A stretch of 64,000 bases of DNA from Putridiphycobacter sp965230485 (GTDB lineage: Bacteria; Bacteroidota; Bacteroidia; Flavobacteriales_D; Crocinitomicaceae). The notes beneath the pieces are model-generated. The model saw only the letters and a program-made list of their open reading frames with translations. It did not search any database and was not told the origin of the DNA. A program made the translations under genes and the position numbers. This document shows positions 18,150-26,376 of this stretch, piece by piece (position 1 is the first letter of the stretch; each line of letters begins with the position of its first letter). The stretch covers positions 2,294,001-2,358,000 of the forward strand of contig CBDDLA010000001.1 of the NCBI GenBank assembly GCA_965230485.1, given 5' to 3'.

Positions 18150-19871
18150 ATGAAAAAGTCTACTAACTATAGTGCTTTAGCCACTTTATCCACTGTTTTT
18201 TTCTTTTGGGGATTCATTGCTGCCGGAAACAGTGTGTTTATCCCTTTTTGCAAAAATTACTTTCACCTTGATCAATTCCAAAGTCAGCTAATTGATTTTG
18301 CCTTTTACCTTGCTTATTATGTTGGGGCATTATTTGTCTTTTTAATTAGTTCATTGGTCGGAAAAGACTTTATTAATTTTTGGGGCTATAAAAAAAGTAT
18401 TGTCATAGGATTATTAATATCAGCATTTGGTGCAGGTGTCATGATTTTAGCTGTTTACCTAAATACATTTGGTGGGATGCTGATCGGTTTGTTTACCGTT
18501 GCATTGGGCTTCTCTTTACAACAAACCTCGGCAAACCCATTTATGATTTTATTAGGTGATGAGTCCACTGGAGCAAGTAGAATTAATCTGGGTGGTGGAA
18601 TTAATAGCTTCGGCACATTAATTGGGCCTTTGCTTGTTGGCTTTGCCCTATTTGGAACCACTAAAAAGATAAGTGATGAAATGATTCAAGGACTTCCTCT
18701 TACCAAGGTCATTATTTTATATGCCTTTGTAGGGATGTTGTTTTTAGTAGTTGCTGCTTTATTTGGTTTATCAAAAAAGTTGCCGAAAGGTATCATAAAA
18801 GAAGATGTTGAATCCAATCAAAAAGAAATTCCGTCTCGAGCTATTATTACATTATCAACGATAACAATCGCCTTAATCATTTGCTTTGTTCCTGTTTTTT
18901 ATAGTTATACAACTTCTGAAGCTATAGAAATAGCAGAGCTAACATCAGAACTTTCTACAGTTGGAAATGATAATATCGTGGTAAAAGAAAGCATCACTCA
19001 AAAAATTGATCGCTTAAAAACACCCCTCGATAACACAAGAGTAACTTGGTTAACAGCAGGACTTTTAGTCATTATTGGGGGCTTATTTTATGCTTATTTT
19101 ATGGGTAAACGTCAAGTTAAGAGATGGGGTGCTATGCAATACCCACAGTTGACTCTGGGTATGTTAGCTATTTTTGTATACGTTGGAGTTGAAGTAACTG
19201 TTGGAAGTAATTTAGGTGAACTGTTAAGTCAAGATGAATTTGGTGGGTACTCTACTTCTGAAGTAGCGCCATTTATTGCCATGTTTTGGGGAAGTTTGAT
19301 GATTGGAAGGTGGTCCGGAGCCATTTCAGCATTTAATTTAAAAGAGCAAACTGAGAGGGTTTTAAAAGTTGTTGTGCCTGTAATTGCTTTTATCATTGTA
19401 TTACTTGTGACTAGCCTAAGTGGCTTTAGTGTTAAAATATTTTATTGGTATATTGTTTGTGTTGCTGTACAAGTTTTGGCATCAATCATTACTAAGGACA
19501 AGCCAGCACTAACACTAGGTTTATTTGGTGTATTAGGAGTAATCGCAATTTTAATAGGATTAACTACAACGGGCTTAGTAGCTGTTTATGCTTTTTTAAG
19601 TTGCGGATTATTTTGTTCTATTATGTGGCCTTCCATTTTTTCTCTTGCTTTAGCGGGATTGGGAAAATACCAAAGTCAAGGATCGGCGTTTCTTGTCATG
19701 ATGATTTTAGGCGGAGCTATTATCCCTCCTATCCAAGGTAAAATAGCTGACATTATTGGCATCCAACAATCATTTATGGTTGGTGGTTTTTGTTTCGCCT
19801 ACCTAGCTTTTTTCGCATTATTTGTAAGAAGGTTATTAAAGCATCAAGGCGTTAATATGGATGCTGGCTAA
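18150..19871 (+). CDS. Sugar MFS transporter, FucP/NagP type, with extra central segment
   Basis: 573 residues and about twelve hydrophobic segments. Opening WGFIAAGNSVFIPFCKNYF and the LGFSLQQTSANPFMILLGD segment with GASRINLGGGINSFGTLIGP are typical of the FucP-type sugar:H+ symporters of Bacteroidota and Shewanella NagP. At about residues 235-310 there is a hydrophilic insert (SEAIEIAELTSELSTVGN and following) that explains why it is longer than the usual 410-440. The neighbouring convergent gene encodes N-acetylglucosamine kinase, so N-acetylglucosamine or a related amino sugar is the likely substrate; glucose or galactose remain possible. Confidence 0.88.
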   Translation: MKKSTNYSALATLSTVFFFWGFIAAGNSVFIPFCKNYFHLDQFQSQLIDFAFYLAYYVGALFVFLISSLVGKDFINFWGYKKSIVIGLLISAFGAGVMILAVYLNTFGGMLIGLFTVALGFSLQQTSANPFMILLGDESTGASRINLGGGINSFGTLIGPLLVGFALFGTTKKISDEMIQGLPLTKVIILYAFVGMLFLVVAALFGLSKKLPKGIIKEDVESNQKEIPSRAIITLSTITIALIICFVPVFYSYTTSEAIEIAELTSELSTVGNDNIVVKESITQKIDRLKTPLDNTRVTWLTAGLLVIIGGLFYAYFMGKRQVKRWGAMQYPQLTLGMLAIFVYVGVEVTVGSNLGELLSQDEFGGYSTSEVAPFIAMFWGSLMIGRWSGAISAFNLKEQTERVLKVVVPVIAFIIVLLVTSLSGFSVKIFYWYIVCVAVQVLASIITKDKPALTLGLFGVLGVIAILIGLTTTGLVAVYAFLSCGLFCSIMWPSIFSLALAGLGKYQSQGSAFLVMMILGGAIIPPIQGKIADIIGIQQSFMVGGFCFAYLAFFALFVRRLLKHQGVNMDAG

Positions 19872-19893
19872 CAAATTAATGCACTTGTTTAAG

Positions 19894-20733
19894 CTAAATT
19901 TGCTGATGGTATTGAACAAGACCTGATATTGGCCTTTGAATAACCTGACCTATTTTTACCTCAAAAAACTCACAAGCCTGTTTAAGTTCAGTCTGAAATA
20001 AATAGGCAATCGACCCAACAAAATGAGTGTTATAGTCTCTGTAATTTGTATAGCAGCAGACATGAATGCTAATAAAGTGTTTAAATCCTTCGAAAATCAT
20101 TTCTTTGACATATTTATCATTTGCAAACTGATAAATCACTTTCATAAAAGAGGCTAAATAAGTATTAGGATTTGGCTGACTATAAATAGAATTAAAAACC
20201 ATATCTTTAGTTAATTGATGGTCTTCTTTCAACACTTTTTCAATATTTGAAGGCAATTGTTTGTACAAAAAACTTGAAATTAATTGCTTTCCAAAATAAG
20301 CCCCACTGCCTTCGTCTCCCAACAAATAACCCAATGAAGGCCTATTTTGCGATACAGTATTACCATCATAAAAACAAGCATTTGAGCCAGTCCCCAAAAT
20401 ACATGAAATACTTGGTTCTCCTTGATGGGTAGCAATCGCACATGCCTTTAGGTCATGGTCGACAAAAATAGTAGCATGAGTAAAAACTCGTTTCAGCCCT
20501 TTTTCAATAATTGCATTTAATGCGTTAGAAGAACAGCCCGCTCCATAAAAAAAAACATGATTTATTTCTGCACCTAGTCTGCTTAATTCTTTATTGGCTA
20601 AAATGGTCTTATAAACTGTCTCTTCAGTATGAAAATTAGGATTTAAACCTGATGTGAGGTATTCCGTTGTAGAATTTTCGCCAATTAATACCCAATCCGA
20701 TTTGGTGGAACCACTATCAACTATTAACTGCAT
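19894..20733 (-). CDS. N-acetylglucosamine kinase, BadF/BadG/BcrA/BcrD ATPase family
   Basis: 279 residues. The phosphate-1 loop DSGSTKSDWVLI opens the protein (about residues 6-17), the ILGTGSNACFYDG phosphate-2 segment lies near 112-124, and GYLLGDEGSGAYFGKQLI near 134-151 matches this ASKHA-fold family, of which GlcNAc kinases are the best-known members. It would phosphorylate N-acetylglucosamine at C6 for entry into nag catabolism or cell-wall recycling. It is convergent with a FucP-type transporter, with 22 bases between stops, which supports an amino-sugar uptake module. No nagA or nagB is in the window. Confidence 0.85.
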   Translation of the reverse strand: MQLIVDSGSTKSDWVLIGENSTTEYLTSGLNPNFHTEETVYKTILANKELSRLGAEINHVFFYGAGCSSNALNAIIEKGLKRVFTHATIFVDHDLKACAIATHQGEPSISCILGTGSNACFYDGNTVSQNRPSLGYLLGDEGSGAYFGKQLISSFLYKQLPSNIEKVLKEDHQLTKDMVFNSIYSQPNPNTYLASFMKVIYQFANDKYVKEMIFEGFKHFISIHVCCYTNYRDYNTHFVGSIAYLFQTELKQACEFFEVKIGQVIQRPISGLVQYHQQI

Positions 20734-20775
20734 CTTACTTCATTTACGATTGAATAAAAATACAAATAATTACCC

Positions 20776-22554
20776 TCAAGACTGTTTTTTGAACTCAAAC
20801 CCATTATAGAATAGATTCCCATTATCCAGAATCCTTAATGTTTCGCCAGAGTTTCTTCCAATACCAAAACTCACTGCCATATCATCTGAAACAGCTCCAA
20901 ATTTAATTGTACGATTAGTGTCTTTCGTCTTTCCTATTAGTTTAAGTACTAAAACTTCATTTTCTATAGCGAGTTTCATGCCTAAATTTTCAAAATTCAT
21001 AAAAGGGCAGTCTTTACACTCAAAATAATCGCCGGTTAAGGTATAATCACCGAGTCTATTTTTCCAGATTTCCGACACTTGAACGTGGACATTTTTTTGG
21101 CTCACATAAGTTTCGTTTCCAGAAAGTGTGGAAACTAATTTTAGATATACCTTGTTATTATATTCTACAAATCTAAACTCCTGACCTTTTATTTTAATAG
21201 GTATTAAACTAAATAATTTTACTTTAGCATCATATAGCAATGAATCGTTTTTAGGGGTCATTACAATTTTAGCCCCATTTTGCTTAAATTTTATCTTTTT
21301 GGGCTTTTCAACATTAATGGTAATTCCTCTTAAATGATATTGCCCGATTATATCATTTGCATCACAAATCTTTTCTTTGGGACGTTTTGAATCAACTTCT
21401 TTTTTAAGTGTCTTCAAACTTTTACCTTTTGCTGTTTTTAAATAGAGATTTAAAAGTTTTGTTGCACTAGCGATTTTTGGTCCTGTATTGGAATTGGTTA
21501 ATATAACAGCCCCAACATTTAGTTCTGGAATGTATTGAAAGTCGGCATGAAAAGCCCAGGTATCTCCACCATGACCAATTATGCATGCTTTAAGTGTGTC
21601 TTCTTCACTTGACACACTTATATTACTAGCATACAGACCATAACCCCATTGTCTGGCAGTTTGAAGTTCAAGATCTGTCAAGCCATCCTTTTCCATTTCA
21701 TATATAGACGCTGAACCAACAATTGACGTATTATTTACCATACCATCAGAAAGATATAGATTGATATAATTAGCCATATCTATGACATTACTGTGTATTA
21801 GTCCGGCTGCTGCATCACGAATCATGGTTTCATCATAGACTTTCCCATCCATATAGCCTTTTGATAGGTTGACTTTATACTCATCTGAAGGCCTTACAAA
21901 GGAAGACGTCATACCTAACGGTTCAAAAATATTTTCGGAGACATAAGCTTCATATGTTTGGCCTGATGTTACTTCAATCAATTTCCCAAGCAGACCATAA
22001 CCAGCGTTTGAATAGGAATGTTGATAGTTAAAAGGAGCAGACATAGTGCAAAGGTTAAGCTGATCTATCAGCCAATCGGCATTGGGAGGGTGGTCACAAA
22101 AAAAACCATTCATAATATCGCTTGGTAATCCTGAACTGTGGTTTAGAATACGCTTAATTAGTATTTTATTTTCTTCGGAAAATCGGCTTTGTATCTTAAT
22201 TTCTGGCACATAATCTTGAATAGGGTTATCTATATCCAACTTTTCTTGCTCATCTAGTTGCATAAGAGAAAGGGCAGTAAACGATTTAGTGCATGACCCT
22301 ATTCTATAAATCGTATTTTCGTCAGCGATTATGCTATCTTCTTTATTGAGAAGTCCATATCCCGTAGCATATATTATTTCCCCATTTTGAACAATTGCTA
22401 TGCTCGTTCCAACTACTTTGTGCTTTTTTATCAATGCTCGATACGTACTATCAATTGTTTGTTTAACATGAGGTTCAATCCGATTGTATGTTTGACTGTA
22501 AGCGCAAAATCCAATCCATAAAGTCACAAAAAAAATTATCCCGTTCTTAGTCAT
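20776..22554 (-). CDS. Exported serine hydrolase, class C beta-lactamase-like
   Basis: 592 residues with signal peptide (about 1-20). The beta-lactamase-fold triad is visible: Ser87-Cys-Thr-Lys90 (GSCTKSFTAL), Tyr181-Ser-Asn183 (YSNAGYGLLG) and His328-Gly-Gly330 (GHGGDTW). After the catalytic domain (to about 395) a C-terminal beta domain of about 200 residues follows (DIIGQYHLRG onward), common in Bacteroidota relatives and probably for substrate shaping. Such proteins may be esterases, D-aminopeptidases or carboxypeptidases; a true beta-lactamase is unlikely but not excluded. It lies 22 bases after the DUF3109 gene. Confidence 0.9.
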   Translation of the reverse strand: MTKNGIIFFVTLWIGFCAYSQTYNRIEPHVKQTIDSTYRALIKKHKVVGTSIAIVQNGEIIYATGYGLLNKEDSIIADENTIYRIGSCTKSFTALSLMQLDEQEKLDIDNPIQDYVPEIKIQSRFSEENKILIKRILNHSSGLPSDIMNGFFCDHPPNADWLIDQLNLCTMSAPFNYQHSYSNAGYGLLGKLIEVTSGQTYEAYVSENIFEPLGMTSSFVRPSDEYKVNLSKGYMDGKVYDETMIRDAAAGLIHSNVIDMANYINLYLSDGMVNNTSIVGSASIYEMEKDGLTDLELQTARQWGYGLYASNISVSSEEDTLKACIIGHGGDTWAFHADFQYIPELNVGAVILTNSNTGPKIASATKLLNLYLKTAKGKSLKTLKKEVDSKRPKEKICDANDIIGQYHLRGITINVEKPKKIKFKQNGAKIVMTPKNDSLLYDAKVKLFSLIPIKIKGQEFRFVEYNNKVYLKLVSTLSGNETYVSQKNVHVQVSEIWKNRLGDYTLTGDYFECKDCPFMNFENLGMKLAIENEVLVLKLIGKTKDTNRTIKFGAVSDDMAVSFGIGRNSGETLRILDNGNLFYNGFEFKKQS

Positions 22555-22576
22555 AGTCTATTTGTTAAATAGTAAT

Positions 22577-23161
22577 TCATTTCGCTTTTTGATTGATCAG
22601 TTCATCATTTACATTTTCTAATTCCTGATAAAATGCTTTCCCATATTTTCTGATCAATGGTTCCTTCAAGAATTTATAGACCGGCACTTTTAATTCTTCC
22701 CCCAATGCACATGCTGGTTTACAAATTGGCCAACGGTCATAATTTAATGATTCAAACTTTGGATACTTACTTACCCTGATTGGATAAAGGTGACATGAAA
22801 TGGGCTTATTGAATGGGATTTTTTTTTCTCTGTAGGCTTGTTCAATACCACATTTAGTAATCCCTTGTTCATCCAATGTTACGAAAACACAATCTTTTCC
22901 GTTAATAAGCGAAGTAACCGGCTCATTAGTGCGGTCCATATAAAAAACACCTTTTTTATTAACCACCTCAATTCCCTTCTGGGTCATATACGGCCTAATA
23001 TCATTAAGATGCTCCTCAATCAAATCTACTTCTTCAGTTGTTAAGGGAGCTCCATCATCTCCTTCAACACAACAAGCCCCTTTGCACGCGCTTAAATTGC
23101 AAACAAAGTGTTTATCAAAAATATCTTCACTAACAAGCTTATCTCCTATCTCTATAATCAT
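22577..23161 (-). CDS. DUF3109 family protein, cysteine-rich (YkgJ-related)
   Basis: 194 residues from ATG 23161; a TTG three codons earlier is less likely. A cysteine cluster CNLSACKGACCVEG (Cys21, Cys26, Cys30, Cys31) and later single cysteines at KDCVF, TKCGIEQAY, SCHLYPI and ICKPACALG mark the DUF3109 family, common in Bacteroidota, which resembles YkgJ zinc/iron-binding proteins. A metal- or cluster-binding role is an inference from the cysteine pattern. It sits between miaE and the serine hydrolase in a minus-strand run with short spacers. Confidence 0.88.
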   Translation of the reverse strand: MIIEIGDKLVSEDIFDKHFVCNLSACKGACCVEGDDGAPLTTEEVDLIEEHLNDIRPYMTQKGIEVVNKKGVFYMDRTNEPVTSLINGKDCVFVTLDEQGITKCGIEQAYREKKIPFNKPISCHLYPIRVSKYPKFESLNYDRWPICKPACALGEELKVPVYKFLKEPLIRKYGKAFYQELENVNDELINQKAK

Positions 23162-23186
23162 GTTTGTCAAAAGTATTAATTAAATT

Positions 23187-23768
23187 TTAGCCATGAATGG
23201 TTTCAGATTTTCCATAATTTTGAATAACCTTAGCCTCAAAAGCTAACCATTCTTGCCATCTTTTATCGACATCAATACCTACTCCATATTGACGTGCAAA
23301 ACCGATAAATGTAGTGTAATGTCCGGCTTCACTTATCATTAAATTTCTATAAAACTGAGCAAGCTTTTGATCATTGATATTTTCAGAAAGCACTCTGAAC
23401 CGTTCACAGCTTCTAGCCTCAATCATAGCCGAAAATAATAAGCGATCAACCATTGAAAGAGTTCGACCTTTTCCTTTTTCCATGAATTTATACAATTCAC
23501 CTACGTAGCTATCTTTGCGTTCGCGCCCTAATGCCAGCCCACGATCTTTAATGATTTGATGTACTTGTTGAAAATGCTCCATTTCTTCCATCACTATTTT
23601 CGTGAGTTCAGTTACGAGTTCCTCGTGTTGCGAATTATGCGCAATAATTGCAATGGCGTTTGATGCTGCTTTTTGTTCGCACCAAGCGTGGTCCGTTAAA
23701 ATTTCCTCAATATTTGATTCTACAATATTGACCCAACGTGGGTCCGTTGGTAGTTTTAAACCTAGCAT
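23187..23768 (-). CDS. miaE: tRNA-(ms2io6A) hydroxylase
   Basis: 193 residues of ferritin-like helices. Diiron-ligand motifs are seen as EMEHFQQVHQII, AMIEARSCERF and SEAGHYTTFIGFA. The opening LGLKLPTDPRWV is a family marker. MiaE hydroxylates the isopentenyl side chain of 2-methylthio-N6-isopentenyl-A37 in tRNAs reading U-starting codons, using O2. Bacteroidota often carry it with miaB and miaA, which are not in this window. It starts 35 bases after the PorT-like gene stop (downstream side). Confidence 0.9.
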   Translation of the reverse strand: MLGLKLPTDPRWVNIVESNIEEILTDHAWCEQKAASNAIAIIAHNSQHEELVTELTKIVMEEMEHFQQVHQIIKDRGLALGRERKDSYVGELYKFMEKGKGRTLSMVDRLLFSAMIEARSCERFRVLSENINDQKLAQFYRNLMISEAGHYTTFIGFARQYGVGIDVDKRWQEWLAFEAKVIQNYGKSETIHG

Positions 23769-23803
23769 ATGTCTGAATTTATGACAAAGATATTGTTCTT
23801 AGG

Positions 23804-24403
23804 TTAACCTTGTAAATTAAATACCAAAGAAAGACTATTAAATCTTACAAGAGGAATTGCAGCATTAACACTAATTGATTGCAGAGCAAAAGAATATTTT
23901 ATTTCAGGAGATAAGTCGAAGTTTCTGAATTTAATATTGAAACCTGTTCCAATATCTAGAGTATAGTTCAAAGGAAAACCGAATACTTCAGTCACAAAAT
24001 TGTTATTTTTAAACGGAAATTGAATTCTCGGCCCTGAAAAAACATAAAACCCTTTCGTGCTTTTATGCAATACGTACTTTATATTTAAAGCTAAGTCAAC
24101 TGTAGTTGGCGTTAAGCCAAAATAATAATCTGATTGGTTACTTAGGGTAATCTCTCCATTATAAAATCCTAGCCCAACTCTGGGTGAAACATAAAAATGA
24201 TTCGTTAATTGATGATCCATTAATATACCTAAATTGAAGCCAAAATTGTTTTGAATACTAAGGCTGTCAGGTTGACTATTAAGCGTCAAGTAAGTTTGAT
24301 TTAAACCCAAAATAAAACCAAATCTGGTTTTATATTCTGGCACCTGTTGTGACATTGCACTGATATTTATACCTGCCAGCATAATAAAAAGCAATTTTTT
24401 CAT
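23804..24403 (-). CDS. Outer-membrane beta-barrel protein, PorT-like
   Basis: 199 residues. Signal peptide to about residue 18 (MKKLLFIMLAGINISAMS, then QQVPEY). The rest is alternating strands with aromatic girdles: RFGFILGLNQTYLTL near the start, FYVSPRVGLGFYNGEI, a short GPRIQFPFKN and the late DIGTGFNIKFRNFDLSPEIKYSF... ending in VFNLQG. The GFxxGLNQ and NFDLSPEIKYSF stretches resemble PorT, a T9SS component, but many Bacteroidota barrels share them. PorT proper is one candidate, a generic porin-like barrel the other. Five T9SS cargos in the window make a T9SS part plausible. Confidence 0.6.
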   Translation of the reverse strand: MKKLLFIMLAGINISAMSQQVPEYKTRFGFILGLNQTYLTLNSQPDSLSIQNNFGFNLGILMDHQLTNHFYVSPRVGLGFYNGEITLSNQSDYYFGLTPTTVDLALNIKYVLHKSTKGFYVFSGPRIQFPFKNNNFVTEVFGFPLNYTLDIGTGFNIKFRNFDLSPEIKYSFALQSISVNAAIPLVRFNSLSLVFNLQG

Positions 24404-24496
24404 ATTTTAAAAACGCATAATAATCAGTTGTTATTGTGCGACATAACACCTATATGTTTTAAAAAACCATTTAACGAAAGTTCAACTTTAAATATA

Positions 24497-24522
24497 AAAC
24501 TTTCAGAAATTACTGAAAGTTT
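24497..24522. promoter_or_regulatory. Palindromic operator upstream of the GbsR/MarR gene (shared motif)
   Basis: Perfect 10-bp inverted repeat arms with a six-base spacer, centred on TTTCAGAAATTACTGAAA (24501-24518). The same 18-mer, with two changes, lies at 25095-25112 upstream of the next operon. The site ends 12 bases before the -7 box (24535-24542) and covers the expected -33 position, so regulator binding would block transcription. Confidence 0.78.
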
Positions 24523-24534
24523 AGAATAAATTTA

Positions 24535-24542
24535 TATATTTG
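24535..24542 (+). promoter_or_regulatory. -7 box TATATTTG of the GbsR/MarR gene
   Basis: TATATTTG fits the Bacteroidota -7 consensus TAnnTTTG and ends four bases before the ATG at 24547. The transcript would therefore be leaderless or nearly so. Confidence 0.6.
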
Positions 24543-24546
24543 TCAT

Positions 24547-25050
24547 ATGAAATACAGAGAAGCTAAAGAAGATTTTATTCAAACTTGGGGTTCACTAGGA
24601 ACTTTATGGGGGATTAACAAAGCTATGGCTCAAATACATGCTTTGCTTCTTATATCCCCAGAACCACTTTCAATGGAAGAAATCATGGCTGAACTTCATA
24701 TTTCGAGAGGTAATACCAGTACCAATTTACGTTCATTAATGGAATGGGGTATTGTATTTAAAAAAAATAAACTAGGTGACCGGAAAGAATACTTCTACTC
24801 TGAGAAAGATGTTTATGATTTGGCCAGACAGATTGGGAGAGAGCGAAGCAGGAGAGAAATTCAGCCCACTATGAAAGTATTAAAAGAAGTCAGCTCCATG
24901 AAATCAGATGGAACAGAAAAAACAGAAGAATTAATCAAACAAACCAAAGAGCTATATGCATTGGCAAGCAAGGCAGATGCGATTATGCAAAAAATAGTGA
25001 ACCAGGAAGCCAATTGGTTTACCAAAACGATTATTAAACTTTTAAAATAG
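24547..25050 (+). CDS. GbsR/MarR-family transcriptional regulator
   Basis: 167 residues. A winged helix-turn-helix covers about residues 30-90 (ALLLISPEPLSMEEIMAELHISRGNTSTNLRSLMEWGIV, split by the recognition helix SRGNTSTNLRSL), and the wing is KKNKLGDRKEYFY. A C-terminal helical part (KTEELIKQTKELYALASKAD) suits dimerisation. It matches the Bacteroidota GbsR/MarR group of repressors. An 18-bp palindrome sits directly upstream and a near-copy precedes the next operon, so it probably represses itself and that operon. A terminator follows (25058-25083). The inducer is unknown. Confidence 0.9.
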   Translation: MKYREAKEDFIQTWGSLGTLWGINKAMAQIHALLLISPEPLSMEEIMAELHISRGNTSTNLRSLMEWGIVFKKNKLGDRKEYFYSEKDVYDLARQIGRERSRREIQPTMKVLKEVSSMKSDGTEKTEELIKQTKELYALASKADAIMQKIVNQEANWFTKTIIKLLK

Positions 25051-25057
25051 AAACCTA

Positions 25058-25083
25058 AAGGGAGTAAGGTACTCCTTTTTTAT
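25058..25083 (+). terminator. Intrinsic terminator after the GbsR/MarR gene
   Basis: Stem of six perfect base pairs GGAGTA/TACTCC (25061-25066 and 25070-25075), extended by a G-U pair and two A-U pairs (25058-25060 with 25076-25078), loop AGG, then TTTTTTT. It separates the regulator transcript from the next operon. Confidence 0.82.
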
Positions 25084-25093
25084 TTGAACAAAC

Positions 25094-25113
25094 ATTTCAG
25101 AATTTTCTGAAAT
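25094..25113. promoter_or_regulatory. Palindromic operator upstream of the membrane protein-methyltransferase operon
   Basis: ATTTCAGAA-TT-TTCTGAAAT: 9-bp inverted arms with a two-base spacer. Its core TTTCAGAATTTTCTGAAA (25095-25112) differs from the site before the regulator gene at two central positions. It lies 17 bases before the ATG at 25131. Confidence 0.78.
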
Positions 25114-25130
25114 TTTAAAAACTATAGATT

Positions 25131-25487
25131 ATGAAAATCATACACGGGATTAACGCATGGAGTTTTGGGATCACACTGTTCTTGTATTTACTAATGATCA
25201 CAGGTTTATTAGCACTTGTGGCTCAAATACTGCTTGGTGGCATTCAAGTTTTATTAGCAATTATCATTCTATTCTATTGGGGGAGACTTAATCCTCAAAA
25301 TAAAATTTTGATAACCAGCTATTGGCTTATCACTATTAGTTATGGATTAATCAGCTATTTTTTTATTGAAGAATTAGATCATATCTGGCCTTTCTTTTTC
25401 ATCATTCTACCAATGAGTATCGCTGGTTACTTCGTAATTGTAACTTACAAAATTAAGACACAGTTAACCAAAATTAGACAGACATGA
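25131..25487 (+). CDS. Small four-helix membrane protein of unknown function
   Basis: 118 residues with about four hydrophobic segments (roughly 13-33, 35-50, 60-78, 87-106) and a basic tail (KIKTQLTKIRQT). No family recognised. Its stop overlaps the start of the methyltransferase gene as ATGA (25484-25487), so the two are translated together. A palindromic operator lies 17 bases upstream. It could anchor or supply substrate to the methyltransferase; this is inference from the coupling only. Confidence 0.75.
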   Translation: MKIIHGINAWSFGITLFLYLLMITGLLALVAQILLGGIQVLLAIIILFYWGRLNPQNKILITSYWLITISYGLISYFFIEELDHIWPFFFIILPMSIAGYFVIVTYKIKTQLTKIRQT

Positions 25488-26362
25488 AAAATATAACATT
25501 AGAATTTCCAAAAATGAAAAGCAAGAGCGGAGAAGAAAAACTAATTGACTTTTATGAAGAAGCAACTGAAGATTACCAGCATTGGAGTCAAAATATGAAC
25601 ATGCACTTTGGTTATTTTAAGCTTTTTCATACTAATCCTTTTAGAAGAGATAGTATGCTTGAAGCTATGAATAAGCTTCTATTTTCTAAGTTCAGTATTG
25701 GAAACATCCCAATGCACATTGCAGATATGGGTTGCGGAATGGGTGCCACAATCAAACATGGTATCAAACATTACCCTCAACTCTCAATAACAGGGTTTAC
25801 AATTTCTCCATTTCAAGTCAACCAAGGAAATAAGTATGTGCAATCAGATAGAAGCACCATTATTAAGCGTAACTATAAGCACACTGGTTGTGAAGATCAT
25901 TGCTTTGATGGAGTCATTGCAGTTGAAAGCTTTAGCCATTCTGGTTGCAACGCACTTGCACTTAAAGAAAGTTATCGGGTACTTAAACCATTGGCAAAAA
26001 TTGTCATTGCAGACGCTTTTATTAAAAAAGACCCTGATAAAATGTCTCTTCTCTCAAAATCTGTCTATAAGGGACTTTGTGATTCTTGGGCATTGGAAAG
26101 TTTAGGAAATATCCATAAAGTTGTTAACGATATGAAAAGAATAGGGTTTAAGAATATTCAGGTTAAAAATATATGGTATCGCATTGCACCATCTGTTTTA
26201 CATGTACCATTCGCCACCTCAAGTTTTATTATAAAAAAGAAAATGAAAGGACAAAAACTAAAACCTGAAAGTATTAATAATCTAAAAGGCTCAGTTTATG
26301 CGCTCTTAACTAGTTTTTGTCTTCAGAATTTCGGTTATTATACAATAACAGCTAATAAATAA
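25484..26362 (+). CDS. Class I SAM-dependent methyltransferase, small-molecule or lipid type
   Basis: 292 residues. Motif I is ADMGCGMGATIKHG (about 80-93); the later VIAVESFSHSG, YRVLKPLAKIVIADAF and FKNIQVKNIW segments complete a Rossmann methyltransferase of the cyclopropane synthase/tocopherol/sterol methyltransferase style, in which a tocopherol- or lipid-like acceptor is common. Substrate unknown. It is coupled to the membrane protein gene by ATGA overlap and sits behind the regulator's second palindrome, so it is part of a regulated locus. The N-terminus (YEEATEDYQHWSQNMNMHFGYF) is typical of lipid-type methyltransferases. Confidence 0.85.
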   Translation: MKNITLEFPKMKSKSGEEKLIDFYEEATEDYQHWSQNMNMHFGYFKLFHTNPFRRDSMLEAMNKLLFSKFSIGNIPMHIADMGCGMGATIKHGIKHYPQLSITGFTISPFQVNQGNKYVQSDRSTIIKRNYKHTGCEDHCFDGVIAVESFSHSGCNALALKESYRVLKPLAKIVIADAFIKKDPDKMSLLSKSVYKGLCDSWALESLGNIHKVVNDMKRIGFKNIQVKNIWYRIAPSVLHVPFATSSFIIKKKMKGQKLKPESINNLKGSVYALLTSFCLQNFGYYTITANK

Positions 26363-26376
26363 TTATTCCAAATATC

